Shown here: positions 41,463 to 52,249 of the stretch, one piece after another
Numbering within the stretch: position 1 is the first letter of the stretch
Layout of the letters: every line of letters starts with the position of its first letter
Origin: Conchocele bisecta
Taxonomy: Eukaryota > Mollusca > Bivalvia > Lucinida > Thyasiridae
Reading direction: 5' to 3'
Assembly: GCA_029237695.1 (NCBI GenBank)
Contig: JAQRGA010000384.1
Span: forward strand, 1-64,000
DNA: 64,000 nt
Program-made: the position numbers and the translations under genes
Notes under the pieces: model-generated
The model's input: the letters and a program-made list of their open reading frames with translations, nothing else
Databases searched by the model: none
Told to the model about the DNA's origin: nothing

Positions 41463-41588
41463 TGACTAATGTTTGTTTGGGTTTAACGGCCTATCAACAA
41501 TTGGTTTAGTACTAAATCCCATGTATTACCTGTACAAGGACAAATGGAGGGAAATTCCAAAATCAGAACTGAATATTTACAATAACAA
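41463..41588 (-). mobile_element. SINE-A 3' part
   Basis: TTTGTTTGGGTTTAACGGCC, TTAGTACTAAATCCCATGTA, CAAAATCAGAACTGAATATT. It stops at TTTACAATAA where family E begins, so family E may have landed in it; the other side of the SINE is not found. Confidence 0.65.
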
Positions 41589-42560
41589 GAGTGCCGCAAG
41601 TCACAAAATACACCCGTCGAATATGGGCCAGACAGCGAAGATGCAGAAATGTGAAGCTGTCACCAAGGCAAGAAACATTAATGAGAATTTGAAAGTCTAT
41701 AGCATTATTTCTTCATCTCGTTGTGCTAAACATGTATACTAATTTAGGCAGAGATAGAAAAGTAGAGTGTAAAGTAGAAAATTATTGGGGATTGGATACA
41801 ATAATGTAGACAAAATTGCTAAGTTAACAAAGGTGATATTTTTGTTAAAAAATATTTTTTTTCGGCATAGAAGACGTGTGTATAGTTTCAGAACGATCGA
41901 CTGAACGGTTTCGGAGGAGTTGTGTACACAAACTCTGTACCGTATATAGAATTGTATAGAAAGATGTAGAAACAATGGCTAAGTTAAAAAGGTGATATTT
42001 TTGTTGAAAAATATTTTTTCGGCATAAAAACACCAAGGTGCATAATTATCTTAAATATGTGTAGAATACGTGTGTATAGTTTCAGATCGATCGACTGAAC
42101 GGTTTCGAAGGAGTTGTGTACACAAATTATGTACCGTATATAGAGTTCTACAGAAAAATGTAGAAAAAATGTCTAAGTTAAAAAGATGATATTTTTGTTA
42201 AAAAAATATTTTTTCGTCATAAAATCATCAAGGTGCACATCTTCAATATGTGTAGAAGACGTGTGTATAGTTTCAGAACGATCGACTGAACGGTTCCGGA
42301 GGAGTTGTGTACACAAACTGTACCGTATACAGAATTGTATAGAAAAATGTAGAAAAAATGGCTAAGTTAAACACGTGATATTTTTTTGTTCGCCATAAAA
42401 ACACCAAGGTGCACATCTTCAATATGTGGAGAAGCCGTGTGTATAGTTTCAGATCGATCGACTGAACGGTTTCGGAGGAGTTGTGTACACGAACTATGCA
42501 CTTTTTCTGTCAGCCGCCCTCCCGCCCCCCGTGCGGTAAAACATAACACGGACCGTTTTT
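41589..42560 (-). mobile_element. Family E element, second copy
   Basis: Mirror of 12249-13133: AAGAGTGCCGCAAGTCACAA at the start, GCTGTCACCAAGGCAAGAAA, then about four central units (GTGTACACAA words near 41924, 42117, 42309, 42484; spacing 193, 192, 175) and TGACAGCCGCC-type flank ending in ACACGGACCGTTTTTT. Confidence 0.7.
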
Positions 42561-42574
42561 TAAAAACGGTCATA

Positions 42575-42690
42575 TAAAAGAGATATGGGGCGGTTAGGTT
42601 TTGCGACCAGTGTAGATCCAGATCAGCCTGTGCATCCGCAGTCTGATCAGGATCTGCACTGTTCACCATTCCATCGGTGAAACACCCGTC
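42575..42690 (+). mobile_element. MITE-C, left-hand part
   Basis: GGTTTTGCGACCAGTGTAGA-type start, TCCAGATCAGCCTGTGCATC, GCAGTCTGATCAGGATCTGC, TTCCATCGGTGAAACACCCG. Confidence 0.6.
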
Positions 42691-42727
42691 ATGCTTCTAA
42701 ACGCGTAGTAAATGTAATTCCTGCCAT

Positions 42728-43042
42728 TTTCGAGTTCAACCCTTTCAACACCACAGGCTTGTATATTGGTATTGGCAAACAGTGTAGATCCAGATGAGAC
42801 GGATCGTGACTAACCCTTTCAACACCGCAGGCCTGTATAGTGGTATTGGCAAACAGTGTAGATCCAGATGAGACAGCTCATCAGGATCTGCACTTTTAGC
42901 AAGTAATTTTCACATTTTTGAGAACAAAAACACCACCTCCCTTTTCATAAATGTACTAGTCTGAAAATCATTTTTGACGATTGGATTGGTCCGGAAATTA
43001 ACATATGAAAATCCATTCCAGTTACTTAGGGGTGAAAGGGTC
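42728..43042 (-). mobile_element. MITE-W with duplicated end
   Basis: CCCTTTCAACACCACAGGCT through GATCCAGATGAGACGGATCG (42728-42809) is repeated as the start of the full copy (CCCTTTCAACACCGCAGGCC onward), which runs to CAGTTACTTAGGGGTGAAAG at 43042. Confidence 0.65.
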
Positions 43043-43266
43043 AAGAAAGGTTCGGTGGGGACATCCCCCCACCACCCCCGGACCCGAGATGTGCTCGATC
43101 AAAAATAGTTTCTGCCTGCACATAAATTGATGCCTGGCTACGTGCCCAATATATTCCCTGATCAGGTTGCATGGATAAACACATTAGGATGTGTATACAT
43201 TGGGCAAATTTGCAATAATATTTATCTAGTGCCGGAGTACGTTTCCCGATCACAAGCAGGCCTGTC

Positions 43267-46200
43267 GTTAGTACCATACACCCATATCCAGTCTGTGTTC
43301 CACATCAGGGGTCTGTTTCACTAAACTTCGTACGACTAAGACGTTTGTAAGTTAGAACCATAAACCCATATCCAGTCTGTGTCCCACATCAGGGGTCTGT
43401 TTCACTAAACTTCGTACGACTAAGACGTTTGTAAGTTAGTACCATACGCACATATCCAGTCTGTGTCCCACATCAGGGGTCTGTTTCACTAAACTTCGTA
43501 CAACTAAGACGTTTGTAAGTTAGTACCATACGCACATATCCAGTCTGTGTCCCACATCAGGGGTCTGTTTCACTAAACTTCGTACGACTAAGACGTTTGT
43601 AAGTTAGTACCATACGCACATATCCAGTCTGTGTTCCACATCAGGGGTCTGTTTCACTAAACTTCGTACAACTAAGACGTTTGTAAGTTAGTACCATACG
43701 CACATATCCAGTCTGTGTTCCACATCAGGGGTCTGTTTCACTAAACTTCGTACGACTAAGACGTTTGTAAGTTAGTACCATACGCACATATCCAGTCTGT
43801 GTTCCACATCAGGGGTCTGTTTCACTAAACTTCGTACAACTAAGACGTTTGTAAGTTAGTACCATACGCACATATCCAGTCTGTGTCCCACATCAGGGGT
43901 CTGTTTCACTAAACTTCGTACAACTAAGACGTTTGTAAGTTAGTACCATACGCACATATCCAGTCTGTGTCCCACATCAGGGGTCTGTTTCACTAAACTT
44001 CGTACGACTAAGACGTTTGTAAGTTAGTACCATACGCACATATCCAGTCTGTGTTCCACATCAGGGGCCCGTTTCACTAAACTTCGTACGACTAAGACGT
44101 TTGTAAGTTAGTACCATACACCCATATCCAGTCTGTGTTCCACATCAGGGGTCTGTTTCACTAAACTTCGTACAACTAAGACGTTTGTAAGTTAGTACCA
44201 TACGCCCATATCCAGTCTGTGTCCCACATCAGGGGCCCGTTTCACTAAACTTCGTACAACTAAGACGTTTGTAAGTTAGTACCATACGCCCATATCCAGT
44301 CTGTGTCCCACATCAGGGGTCTGTTTCACTAAACTTCGTACAACTAAGACGTTTGTAAGTTAGTACCATACGCCCATATCCAGTCTGTGTCCCACATCAG
44401 GGGCCCGTTTCACTAAACTTCGTACGACTAAGACGTTTGTAAGTTAGTACCATACGCCCATATCCAGTCTGTGTCCCACATCAGGGGTCTGTTTCACTAA
44501 ACTTCGTACAACTAAGACGTTTGTAAGTTAGTACCATACACCCATATCCAGTCTGTGTCCCACATCAGGGGTCTGTTTCACTAAACTTCGTACGACTAAG
44601 ACGTTTGTAAGTTAGTACCATACACCCATATCCAGTCTGTGTCCCACATCAGGGGTCTGTTTCACTAAACTTCGTACAACTAAGACGTTTGTAAGTTAGT
44701 ACCATACGCACATATCCAGTCTGTGTTCCACATCAGGGGTCTGTTTCACTAAACTTCGTACGACTAAGACGTTTGTAAGTTAGTACCATACGCACATATC
44801 CAGTCTGTGTCCCACATCAGGGGTCTGTTTCACTAAACTTCGTACAACTAAGACGTTTGTAAGTTAGTACTGTTTCATAAACCCATATCCAGTCTGTGTC
44901 CCACATCAGGGGTCTGTTTTCACTAAACTTCGTACGACTAAGACGTTGTAAGTTAGTACCACTAAAACCCATATCCAGTCTGTGTCCCACATCAGGGGTC
45001 TGTTTCACTAAACTTCGTACAACTAAGACGTTTGTAAGTTAGTACCATAAACCCATATCCAGTCTGTGTCCCACATCAGGGGTCTGTTTCACTAAACTTC
45101 GTACGACTAAGACGTTTGTAAGTTAGTACCATACACACATATCCAGTCTGTGTTCCACATCAGGGGTCTGTTTCACTAAATTTCGTACGACTAAGACGTT
45201 TGTAAGTTAGTACCATAAACCCATATCCAGTCTGTGTTCCACATCAGGGGTCTGTTTCACTAAACTTCGTACAACTAAGACGTTTGTAAGTTAGTACCAT
45301 ACGCCCATATCCAGTCTGTGTCCCACATCAGGGGTCTGTTTCACTAAACTTCGTACGACTAAGACGTTTGTAAGTCAGTACCATACGCCCATATCCAGTC
45401 TGTGTTCCACATCAGGGGCCCGTTTCACTAAACTTCGTACAACTAAGACGTTTGTAAGTTAGTACCATACACCCATATCCAGTCTGTGTCTCACATCAGG
45501 GGTCTGTTTCACTAAACTTCGTACGACTAAGACGTTTGTAAGTTAGTACCATACGCACATATCCAGTCTGTGTTCCACATCAGGGGTCTGTTTCACTAAA
45601 CTTCGTACGACTAAGACGTTTGTAAGTTAGAACCATAAACCCATATCCAGTCTGTGTCCCACATCAGGGTCTGTTTCAATAAACTTCGTACGACTAAGAC
45701 GTTTGTAAGTTAGTACCATACGCACATATCCAGTCTGTGTCCCACATCAGGGGTCTGTTTCACTAAACTTCGTACAACTAAGACGTTTGTAAGTTAGTAC
45801 CATACGCACATATCCAGTCTGTGTCCCACATCAGGGGTCTGTTTCACTAAACTTCGTACGACTAAGACGTTTGTAAGTTAGAACCATAAACCCATATCCA
45901 GTCTGTGTCCCACATCAGGGGTCTGTTTCACTAAACTTCGTACGACTAAGACGTTTGTAAGTTAGTACCATACGCACATATCCAGTCTGTGTCTCACATC
46001 AGGGGTCTGTTTCACTAAACTTCGTACAACTAAGACGTTTGTAAGTTAGTACCATACGCACATATCCAGTCTGTGTCCCACATCAGGGGTCTGTTTCACT
46101 AAACTTCGTACGACTAAGACGTTTGTAAGTTAGTACCATACGCACATATCCAGTCTGTGTTCCACATCAGGGGTCTGTTTCACTAAACTTCGTACAACTA

Positions 46201-46736
46201 AGACGTTTGTAAGTTAGTACCATACGCACATATCCAGTCTGTGTCCCACATCAGGGGTCTGTTTCACTAAACTTCGTACAACTAAGACGTTTGTAAGTTA
46301 GTACCATACGCACATATCCAGTCTGTGTCCCACATCAGGGGTCTGTTTCACTAAACTTCGTACAACTAAGACGTTTGTAAGTTAGTACCATACGCACATA
46401 TCCAGTCTGTGTTCCACATCAGGGGTCTGTTTCACTAAACTTCGTACAACTAAGACGTTTGTAAGTTAGTACCATACGCCCATATCCAGTCTGTGTCCCA
46501 CATCAGGGGCCCGTTTCACTAAACTTCGTACACTAAACTTACGTACAACTAAAGACGTTTGTAAGTTAGTACCATCCATACGCCCATATCCAGTCTGTGT
46601 TCCACATCAGGGGCCTGTTTCACTAAACTTCGTACAACTAAGACGTTTGTAAGTTAGTACCATACGCCCATATCCAGTCTGTGTCCCACATCAGGGGCCC
46701 GTTTCACTAAACTTCGTACGACTAAGACGTTTGTAA
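43267..46736. repeat. 84-bp satellite array, about 41 copies, built on a MITE-P end
   Basis: The unit has two halves: GTTTCACTAAACTTCGTACG, ACTAAGACGTTTGTAAGTTA (the left terminus of MITE-P) and GTACCATACGCACATATCCA, GTCTGTGTCCCACATCAGGG, GTCT. Spacing is 84 bp through almost all copies. Variants recur in several positions: TACGAC/TACAAC, GCACAT/GCCCAT/ACCCAT/AACCCAT, GTCCCAC/GTTCCAC, GGGTCTG/GGGCCCG. A few indel-bearing units occur near 44870-44960 and 46530-46580. Confidence 0.93.
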
Positions 46737-47052
46737 GAGCAAAACTAAATGTAGAGCAAAGTTCACATTAACAGCCGATTTTAGGAACATATTTGTTGGC
46801 TTTGTTCAGATTTATTTGATTTGATGTATTGGTGTTTAACGGCCTATCAACAGTTAACGTCATTTAAGGTCAGCCAATGGATTCGATCCCGTATTTAACC
46901 TGCTACATTGGAGTTGTTCAGATTAAATCATGCCTACACGCATGCGGAAATGACAGCATTAATGAGCATTATTAACATGATTAATGTGTTAAATGAATTT
47001 ATAGAAATCTTCATACGAACAGTTTTGTCATGCGAAGTTTAGTGAAACGGGC
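46737..47052. mobile_element. Remainder and right end of the MITE-P copy
   Basis: After the last unit the sequence leaves the repeat at GTAAGAGCAAAACT, passes a SINE insertion, and ends CATACGAACAGTTTTGTCAT, GCGAAGTTTAGTGAAACGGG, CCC at 47031-47052. This is the inverted right terminus of MITE-P as at 22520-22563. Confidence 0.7.
46813..46913 (-). mobile_element. 5'-truncated SINE-A' with 11-bp target duplication
   Basis: TTGTTCAGATT flanks both sides (46802-46812 and 46914-46924). Between them is about 100 bp of the SINE-A' 3' end: TGTATTGGTGTTTAACGGCC, TCGATCCCGTATTTAACCTG. Confidence 0.8.
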
Positions 47053-47139
47053 CCTAGGGCACAATGTATGCCAGTTTACCCTGTTGACCCATAACAATCT
47101 GAATAACACAGAACATGTGTACAAATTCAAAAACTTGTT

Positions 47140-47228
47140 CGCATTTTTTCTTATTTCTCATCCAAAGTATATGTTGTCACCACTCATTTGAACTGTCTCG
47201 TTGAGTGGTGACAATATATACTTCCATG
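47140..47228. mobile_element. MITE-D, short
   Basis: TTATTTCTCATCCAAAGTAT, GTTGTCACCACTCATTTGAA, CTGTCTCGTTGAGTGGTGAC. The inner right arm is shortened. Confidence 0.65.
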
Positions 47229-47308
47229 CATAAATTAACGATTGTTTGTTTTTTTGAATGATTCTTCACGACATGGAAGGGTTCATCTAAATATACATAT
47301 CCCCACAG

Positions 47309-47404
47309 GAGAACGAACACAGAGAAGGCTACAGGAAGAGAAGGCTGAACGGCGAAGGAAGGCGCAGGCTGAAATTCAGGCTCATCGGAAAAAACATATT
47401 CAAT
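47309..47404 (+). CDS. Charged coiled-coil exon, probable formin tail
   Basis: Acceptor ATATCCCCACAG (47297-47308). The best frame reads ERTQRRLQEEKAERRRKAQA then EIQAHRKKHIQ, a basic/acidic helix like the segment that follows the FH2 domain in formins. Possible donors are GTATAG at 47405 or GTAGGT at 47413; if neither is used the frame ends at TGA 47419. Another frame begins ENEHRE, also reminiscent of the FH2 end, so the exact frame is open. Placement on the same strand downstream of 39418 fits a single gene broken up by arrays. Confidence 0.5.
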
Positions 47405-47447
47405 GTATAGCTGTAGGTTGATAGTTCACTACACAGCAAAAAAATAC

Positions 47448-47573
47448 ATATGTAGATATGCATATGAAAATCAGATGTGAAACTCATATGAATTACATAC
47501 GAAATTCATATGAAGAGCACATCTGATTTTCATATGAATAATTTACATATGAATTTCAAATGTGGCATATGTT
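47448..47573. repeat. CATATG-rich palindrome
   Basis: GCATATGAAAATCAGATGTG (47459) pairs with CACATCTGATTTTCATATG (47519-47537), enclosing ACTCATATGAATTACATACG; more CATATG words flank. A small foldback with seven NdeI-like hexamers or near variants. Confidence 0.6.
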
Positions 47574-48024
47574 GTAATGTAGATCCTATCTTTTACAATG
47601 ATATGCATCATACCGAGGCCTAAACAAAATAATTGTTTGTTTTGGGTAACGCCGTGAAAAAAGTTAGGTAGGCTAGGGGCATTTTACTTTTTTCTTATAT
47701 TTTATTTTTATTCAATTTGTTGTTTTTTAGTAACTTATATTGCAAAATACAGGACTGATTTTATTTTTCCCCAGGAAACGTCCAAAAAGATGTAGGGTCT
47801 GTTTTATCAATACAGATGTCAGGTAGCGTCGGGTTACCCGATACAAACACTTTTTTTTGGCCTGATGTACGAGATGTATCATGTACGAGAATGATAATCT
47901 AAAACCATGTAACATGCAAGCTCTCCTATTTACTAAACTTGTTACGGCCCAATGTGGTCCAGGTTCGATCCTAGAACAGGGCAGTATGTGAGATGGTATA
48001 GTGGTTGCCAGATTGGACAAGTTG
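47574..48024. other. No gene recognised
   Basis: A B-box word AGGTTCGATCCTAG at 47962 and an A-box word TGGTATAGTGG at 47996 occur, but in the wrong order for a tRNA. A 97-codon minus frame (47727-48020) has no support. Confidence 0.35.
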
Positions 48025-48366
48025 GCTTTATCCCGTCAATACAGTGCGTATGTGCCGTGAAACACGGTGCCGTGAAACATTTTTGATATCCCGTCAATAC
48101 GACCTAATCACTGCATATGAATATGTGAGGTTGTCATACTAGTCGATTCTCAGATTTTGAGAATGCGGTTGCGGTTATTTTTTTTTGCATTTTAAAGCTA
48201 TTTGTATGTCTTGACGGGATAAATAGAATAGTAGGTTATTAGTGCCGTGAATGGGAAAACATGTCTGGCGCGGCACGGAAACGGGATGGACTCGGCAGTG
48301 CCTCGCCCATCCCGTTTCCTAAGCCTTGCCAGATATGTTTTCCAATTCATGGCACTAACCTACTAT
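48025..48366 (-). mobile_element. Family K element
   Basis: TTTATCCCGTCAATACAGTG, CACGGTGCCGTGAAACATTT, TTGACGGGATAAATAG, then the palindrome TAGTGCCGTGAATGGGAAAA through GGCACTAACCTACTATTC. Confidence 0.65.
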
Positions 48367-48489
48367 TCTCTATTTCTCCGGGTACTCCAGTTTCCTCGCG
48401 CATTAAGGATCACCATTATGTCTCCATCTGTGTCAACAAAAGCATTGATATAGCTGCTGTCACGCCTGTTTGTAATTGTTGTAAAAATA

Positions 48490-48618
48490 AAGTTAAATGT
48501 GTGGTTGTTTATTGGTGTTTAACGGCCTATCAACAGCTATGGTCACGTAAGGCTGAATAAAGTAAAAAATAAAATCTTATTAAATCATCACTAACATAAC
48601 ATCCTCTATTTGTTACAG
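48490..48618 (-). mobile_element. SINE-A scrap and family T scrap
   Basis: TTTATTGGTGTTTAACGGCC, TATCAACAGCTATGGTCACG (48506-48556), followed by CTTATTAAATCATCACTAAC (family T end). Confidence 0.5.
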
Positions 48619-48730
48619 AGCCGCGGAAGATACCATTGTAGGAGGACGATGGGTGAATCATAGACAGGCTCCTCGTGGAGATAAAGATGGGGTACACCTT
48701 ACTGAAGATTTCAAAGAGACAAGAGTCAGG
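48619..48730 (+). CDS. Candidate exon, unrecognised
   Basis: ATCCTCTATTTGTTACAG is a good acceptor (to 48618). The frame reads AEDTIVGGRWVNHRQAPRG then DKDGVHLTEDFKETR, richer in protein-like composition than its surroundings and open well beyond. No clear donor (GTCAGG near 48726 is weak). It may be the C-terminal region of the formin gene or chance. Confidence 0.3.
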
Positions 48731-48739
48731 AGAAAAGAA

Positions 48740-49420
48740 TCAAGATGCTGTATGCTGATCGTATTGGTGTGCACAGTAACACGAGTTGGCAACAATTTGA
48801 CAAGGCCGGGTTCAAAGACATCATAGAGTCCAGACAATATTCTATTTTTACATGTGTTGGCCAACATTTGACATTTCAAAGAGACAAGATTTCCATATGC
48901 GGACCACTATTAACATGTATTAGCAAAAATTTGACAATGCCAGATTTCAAAGAGGTCACACAGACAAGAAAGAGTCAAGCGAAGATTCTGTATGCTAACT
49001 ACATTATTGTACACAATAACACGTGTTGGCAACAATTTGACAAGGCCAGGTTTCAAAGATGTGAAATGAACTACCGGTATAGTGCAGACATGATTTACAT
49101 TTACATATACTGACCACTTTCTTGCACATATAACCCTTTCACAGCTATTTTATTTTGTTGTTGTCTGCTCTTTATTTTCTATTTTCCATTTTTATCATCA
49201 AAAACATGGAATTGGAAATGATTCTGAAGTGCTGTTCAAACATGTTTTTATTTAGAAATAAGGCATGATATAAAAGCAACAGCAAACGACAATTATTGTG
49301 TGTAGTGGTCTAAGGGTTAACAGGTATTGGCAACAATTTGACAAGGCCAGGTTTCAAAGGCGTTAAATTTACTATAGTCCAGAAAATAGTGCCATATGCT
49401 GACAGCATTGTTGCACATGT
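48740..49420. repeat. Old tandem duplications with MITE insertion
   Basis: GTTGGCAACAATTTGACAAG, GCCAGGTTTCAAAG-type words recur near 48784, 48857 (short), 48917, 49023 and 49328, usually after GCACAGTAACACG or a variant. They are degenerate tandem units. Each of the last two is interrupted by a TTAA-MITE at the same place (GCACATRTTAA). Confidence 0.6.
49131..49320. mobile_element. TTAA-MITE, nearly complete
   Basis: TAACCCTTTCACAGC at the left, TGTTGTCTGCTCTTTATTTT, ATTCTGAAGTGCTGT, AAAAGCAACAGCAAACGACA, right end GTGGTCTAAGGGTTAA (49305-49320). After it, CAGGTATTGGCAACAATTTG continues the tandem unit. Confidence 0.7.
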
Positions 49421-49657
49421 TAACCCTTACACCTATCTTAATTGTTTGTCGTCTGCTGTTTATTTTCTATTTTCCATTTTTATCATCAAAAGCATGATTT
49501 GACAGCACTTAAGAATAATTTACAACATGCTTTGACAGCACTTCAGAATCATTTCCATTGGTAAAATGATTCTGAAGTGCTGCCAAACCATGTTTTAATG
49601 AGAAATAAGGCAAGATATAAAAGCAATAGCAGACGAAAATTGTTGTGAGTAGCGGTC
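49420..49657. mobile_element. TTAA-MITE, right end cut by a SINE tail
   Basis: TTAACCCTTACACC (49420), GTTTGTCGTCTGCTGTTTAT, the ACAGCACTTCAGAATCATTT stem, AGCAATAGCAGACGAAAATT, GTTGTGAGTAGCGGTC, then a SINE-A tail begins instead of the final TAAGGGTTAA. Confidence 0.7.
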
Positions 49658-49698
49658 TTGTTTGTTTGTTTGTTGGGGTTTAACGGCCTATCAACATC
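49658..49698 (-). mobile_element. Very short SINE-A tail
   Basis: TTGTTTGTTTGTTTGTTGGG, GTTTAACGGCCTATCAACAT: about 40 bp of the 3' end only, consistent with extreme 5' truncation on insertion. Confidence 0.6.
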
Positions 49699-49705
49699 AT
49701 TTTAA

Positions 49706-50053
49706 TAGTAATGATGGAAATTTAGATGATTTTATGTGGTGTTGACGTTATCCCACAGACATATTGTCGATTGGTCGCTAAATACATATGGCACTTAATT
49801 ATTGAATTTCTTATTAACGCCAATATGTGTATGCTTAATATGTTAATGGTAGGAATTATGATACCAATGATTATACTTCTGTGTCAACTAAGGGGTCTGC
49901 GGTTGTTGACTATTGTATTATCCAGCATAGTGATTTAGATTTCTTTCAGAATTTTAATGTTGTAAAAGTTACCGATTTGATAAATGCATGTGGGAGATTA
50001 TCTGTTGTAACGCCAACAAGTATGCCTGATCACTCACTGTTGCCGTGGAACAT
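49706..50053 (+). pseudogene. LINE apurinic-type endonuclease fragment
   Basis: The frame near 49881 reads STKGSAVVDYCI then QHSDLDFFQNFNV and ends with MPDHSLLPWN. The STKG-x-VVDY and PDHxxL motifs belong to the C-terminal part of the endonuclease of non-LTR retrotransposons (the D/H pair of the active site is in the last motif). Upstream, a shifted frame gives NANMCMLN-type words. A few more codons follow a SINE insertion (CNITENFVNDALAPDSYT, about 50272-50330). No intact ORF; dead copy. Confidence 0.7.
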
Positions 50054-50060
50054 TGTTTGT

Positions 50061-50268
50061 TGTTGTTTGTTGTTTGTTTATTAGTGTTTAACGGCCTATC
50101 AACAGCTAAGGTCATGTAAGGCCGGGCAAACGGGTTCGATCCCATTTTAACCTGCTGCATTGGGGGGAAAATCCCAAAATCAGAACGGAATATTTACATC
50201 GAGAACAAATATATTCAGCCCTGAAATTACAATATCCCGACCTAGTGCCAGGTCCATACCACACCAAG
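50061..50268 (-). mobile_element. SINE-A' inserted in the LINE, 14-bp target duplication
   Basis: GGAACATTGTTTGT occurs at 50047-50060 and 50269-50282. The insert is the 208-bp 3' half of SINE-A' (TTTATTAGTGTTTAACGGCC to CCAGGTCCATACCACACCAA). Confidence 0.85.
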
Positions 50269-50332
50269 GGAACATTGTTTGTAATATAACTGAGAATTTT
50301 GTTAATGACGCATTGGCACCGGATTCTTATAC

Positions 50333-50700
50333 TTGTTTGTTTGTTTGTTGGGGTTTAACGGCCTATCAACAGCTAAGGTCATTTAAGGCCGGGTCAATGG
50401 GTTTAGTACTAAATCACATATATTACCCGTATAAGTACATATTCAAGTACATGTACAAATAGGGGGAAAATCCCAAAATCCGAACTGAATATTTACAATA
50501 AAAACTATATTCAGCCCTAAACTCAGAATAATCCTGATCTGGTGCCAGGTCCTCGCCACACCAGAATCACTTGGCCCCCTCCCAAAAGCAGCAGGATCAG
50601 TAATACTCCTACTACTTTTATAATGGGCAAAAACCCAATTCAACTCCCAGGTAACAAAAGCGCCAAAGATAAAAAACGTACCCGAGGGCCAAACCAGGGT
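50333..50700 (-). mobile_element. SINE-A, most of the element
   Basis: TTGTTTGTTTGTTGGGGTTT, GGCCGGGTCAATGGGTTTAG, CTGGTGCCAGGTCCTCGCCA, CAATTCAACTCCCAGGTAAC, and CGAGGGCCAAACCAGGGTTA at the truncated 5' side. Confidence 0.7.
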
Positions 50701-50894
50701 TAATAGGACCCTTGTAGCTTTTACTATTTTATTAATAGTTTATTAGTACATTTACAATCTGTGATATCCTACCTATGTATGGGTTGGTAATTGCTTCAAT
50801 GACTTTCCACATCCTGAATGTATCAGGTAACAAGCTTTGCATTGCCCTAATACACACCGACTAATAACACATTTTATTGCATAAAACTGGTGCT

Positions 50895-51170
50895 CGCAGT
50901 GTAATAAAAATCATAATACACTAATGTAATAAATATACAAATGAACCCGCTACAGAATACATGCTAGGTGACGAGTACATCTTCAAATATGAAAGTGTGC
51001 TTATGCAATAAATAGAATCTAACATTTGTGCTGATCTAATATGATATTTATTAAACAAGCATACAGATGTCATAAGAAACTCGGCATAGCCTCGTTTATG
51101 AAATCAGTAACCTGGTTTAATAAATATCATATTAGATCAACACTCATGTAAGATCCTCTATGTATTATCT
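50895..51170. mobile_element. Family T element
   Basis: CAGTGTAATAAAAATCATAA, GAATCTAACATTTGTGCTGA, TCTAATATGATATTTATTAA, inverse TTTAATAAATATCATATTAG then ATCAACACTCATGTAAGATC. 50701-50894 before it shows nothing supported. Confidence 0.55.
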
Positions 51171-51221
51171 GGCATTGACTAGATCTGCATATCCAGGTCG
51201 CAACTACTTTCTCTAACACTT

Positions 51222-51460
51222 CAATTCCTAATCCTATTACTTTTAGGGGAAGGGGCCAAGTGACTTTGGTGTGGTATGGATCTGGCACCAGGTCAGGTTC
51301 AGGGCTGAACATATTTATTCTTGATGTAAATATTCCATTCAGATTTTTCTGGCTTTTCCCATAATGCAGCAGGTTAAAACGGGATCGAACCCGTTTGCCC
51401 GGCCCTACATGACCTTAGCTGCTGATCGGCCGTTAAGCACCAATAAACAAACAAACAAAC
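51222..51460 (+). mobile_element. SINE-A' 3' half
   Basis: TCCTATTACTTTTAGGGGAA, TCTGGCACCAGGTCAGG, AATGCAGCAGGTTAAAACGG, GATCGAACCCGTTTGCCCGG and (AAAC)n tail. Confidence 0.65.
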
Positions 51461-51689
51461 TCTAACGCTTCATTGACCGGTGTCACATGATGTTACCAAA
51501 TGACATTGGTGTCATGACACAATGTAAACAAGTCCACGTTATTTTCAATGACAACCATCCTCTATCATAAAAAGTTACCTGATAAATAGAATACAAGTAC
51601 AAGGCTTTGATATAAAATTCATCGGGCTCGGCTCTGCAATAGCAAGCCTTTTAATTCCTGCGCATTTCCTAACCATGCCTAATAAACTT

Positions 51690-51925
51690 GATATGTGGCT
51701 GTGACTGGAGAAATGGGGCTGATTGGTTTTGCGACCAGTGTAGATCCAGATCAGCCTGATCAGGATCTGCACTGCTCGCCATTCCATCAATGCAACTCCA
51801 ATCATGCTTTCAACAAGCAACATTGATCATTATCAGGCTACAGGAGTGAGCTATTTGATCAGGAGATACACTGGTCACAAATCCCATAAGCCTCATTTCT
51901 CCAGTCACTGCCGCATATCAAGACA
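51690..51925 (+). mobile_element. MITE-C, full length
   Basis: CTTGATATGTGGCTGTGACT at the left and AGTCACTGCCGCATATCAAG at the right extend the inverted repeat past the usual end, the best-preserved pair in the window. Core as in other copies. Confidence 0.75.
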
Positions 51926-52249
51926 CTAGCCTGATGTTCACTATATCCACATCTACCCATGTGATGTGCAAATTCAAAATGTGTCAACGATACCATATGC
52001 CATAGTTGGGTCTCGGTTGGTCCGTAAGAATGAGGAGATGACCCACATACTGTATATGGTCATGTTGTGATACAGGATTTGCCTGACCTTTTCTCATTTG
52101 CATGATGTCTTGCTATACTTCAAACACGTTCTTTCATTTCATTTTGGACATCTATTGTGTTGTAAGAAATTTTTAATAAACTGTACATTTATAATTCTGA
52201 TCTAAATAAACAAAATACATTCGGCTTGCATAGTTATTCGGATTTGTGA

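Noticed and set aside
43267..46736. 84-bp periodicity as a spacer-repeat array
   Set aside because: Both halves of the unit are conserved in all copies, so there are no variable spacers. It is a satellite.
47962..48006. tRNA gene signals (A box and B box words)
   Set aside because: The B-box word precedes the A-box word, and no cloverleaf closes on either strand.
47727..48020. 97-codon minus frame
   Set aside because: No family, no splice signals, overlaps unassigned sequence and the misleading Pol III box words.
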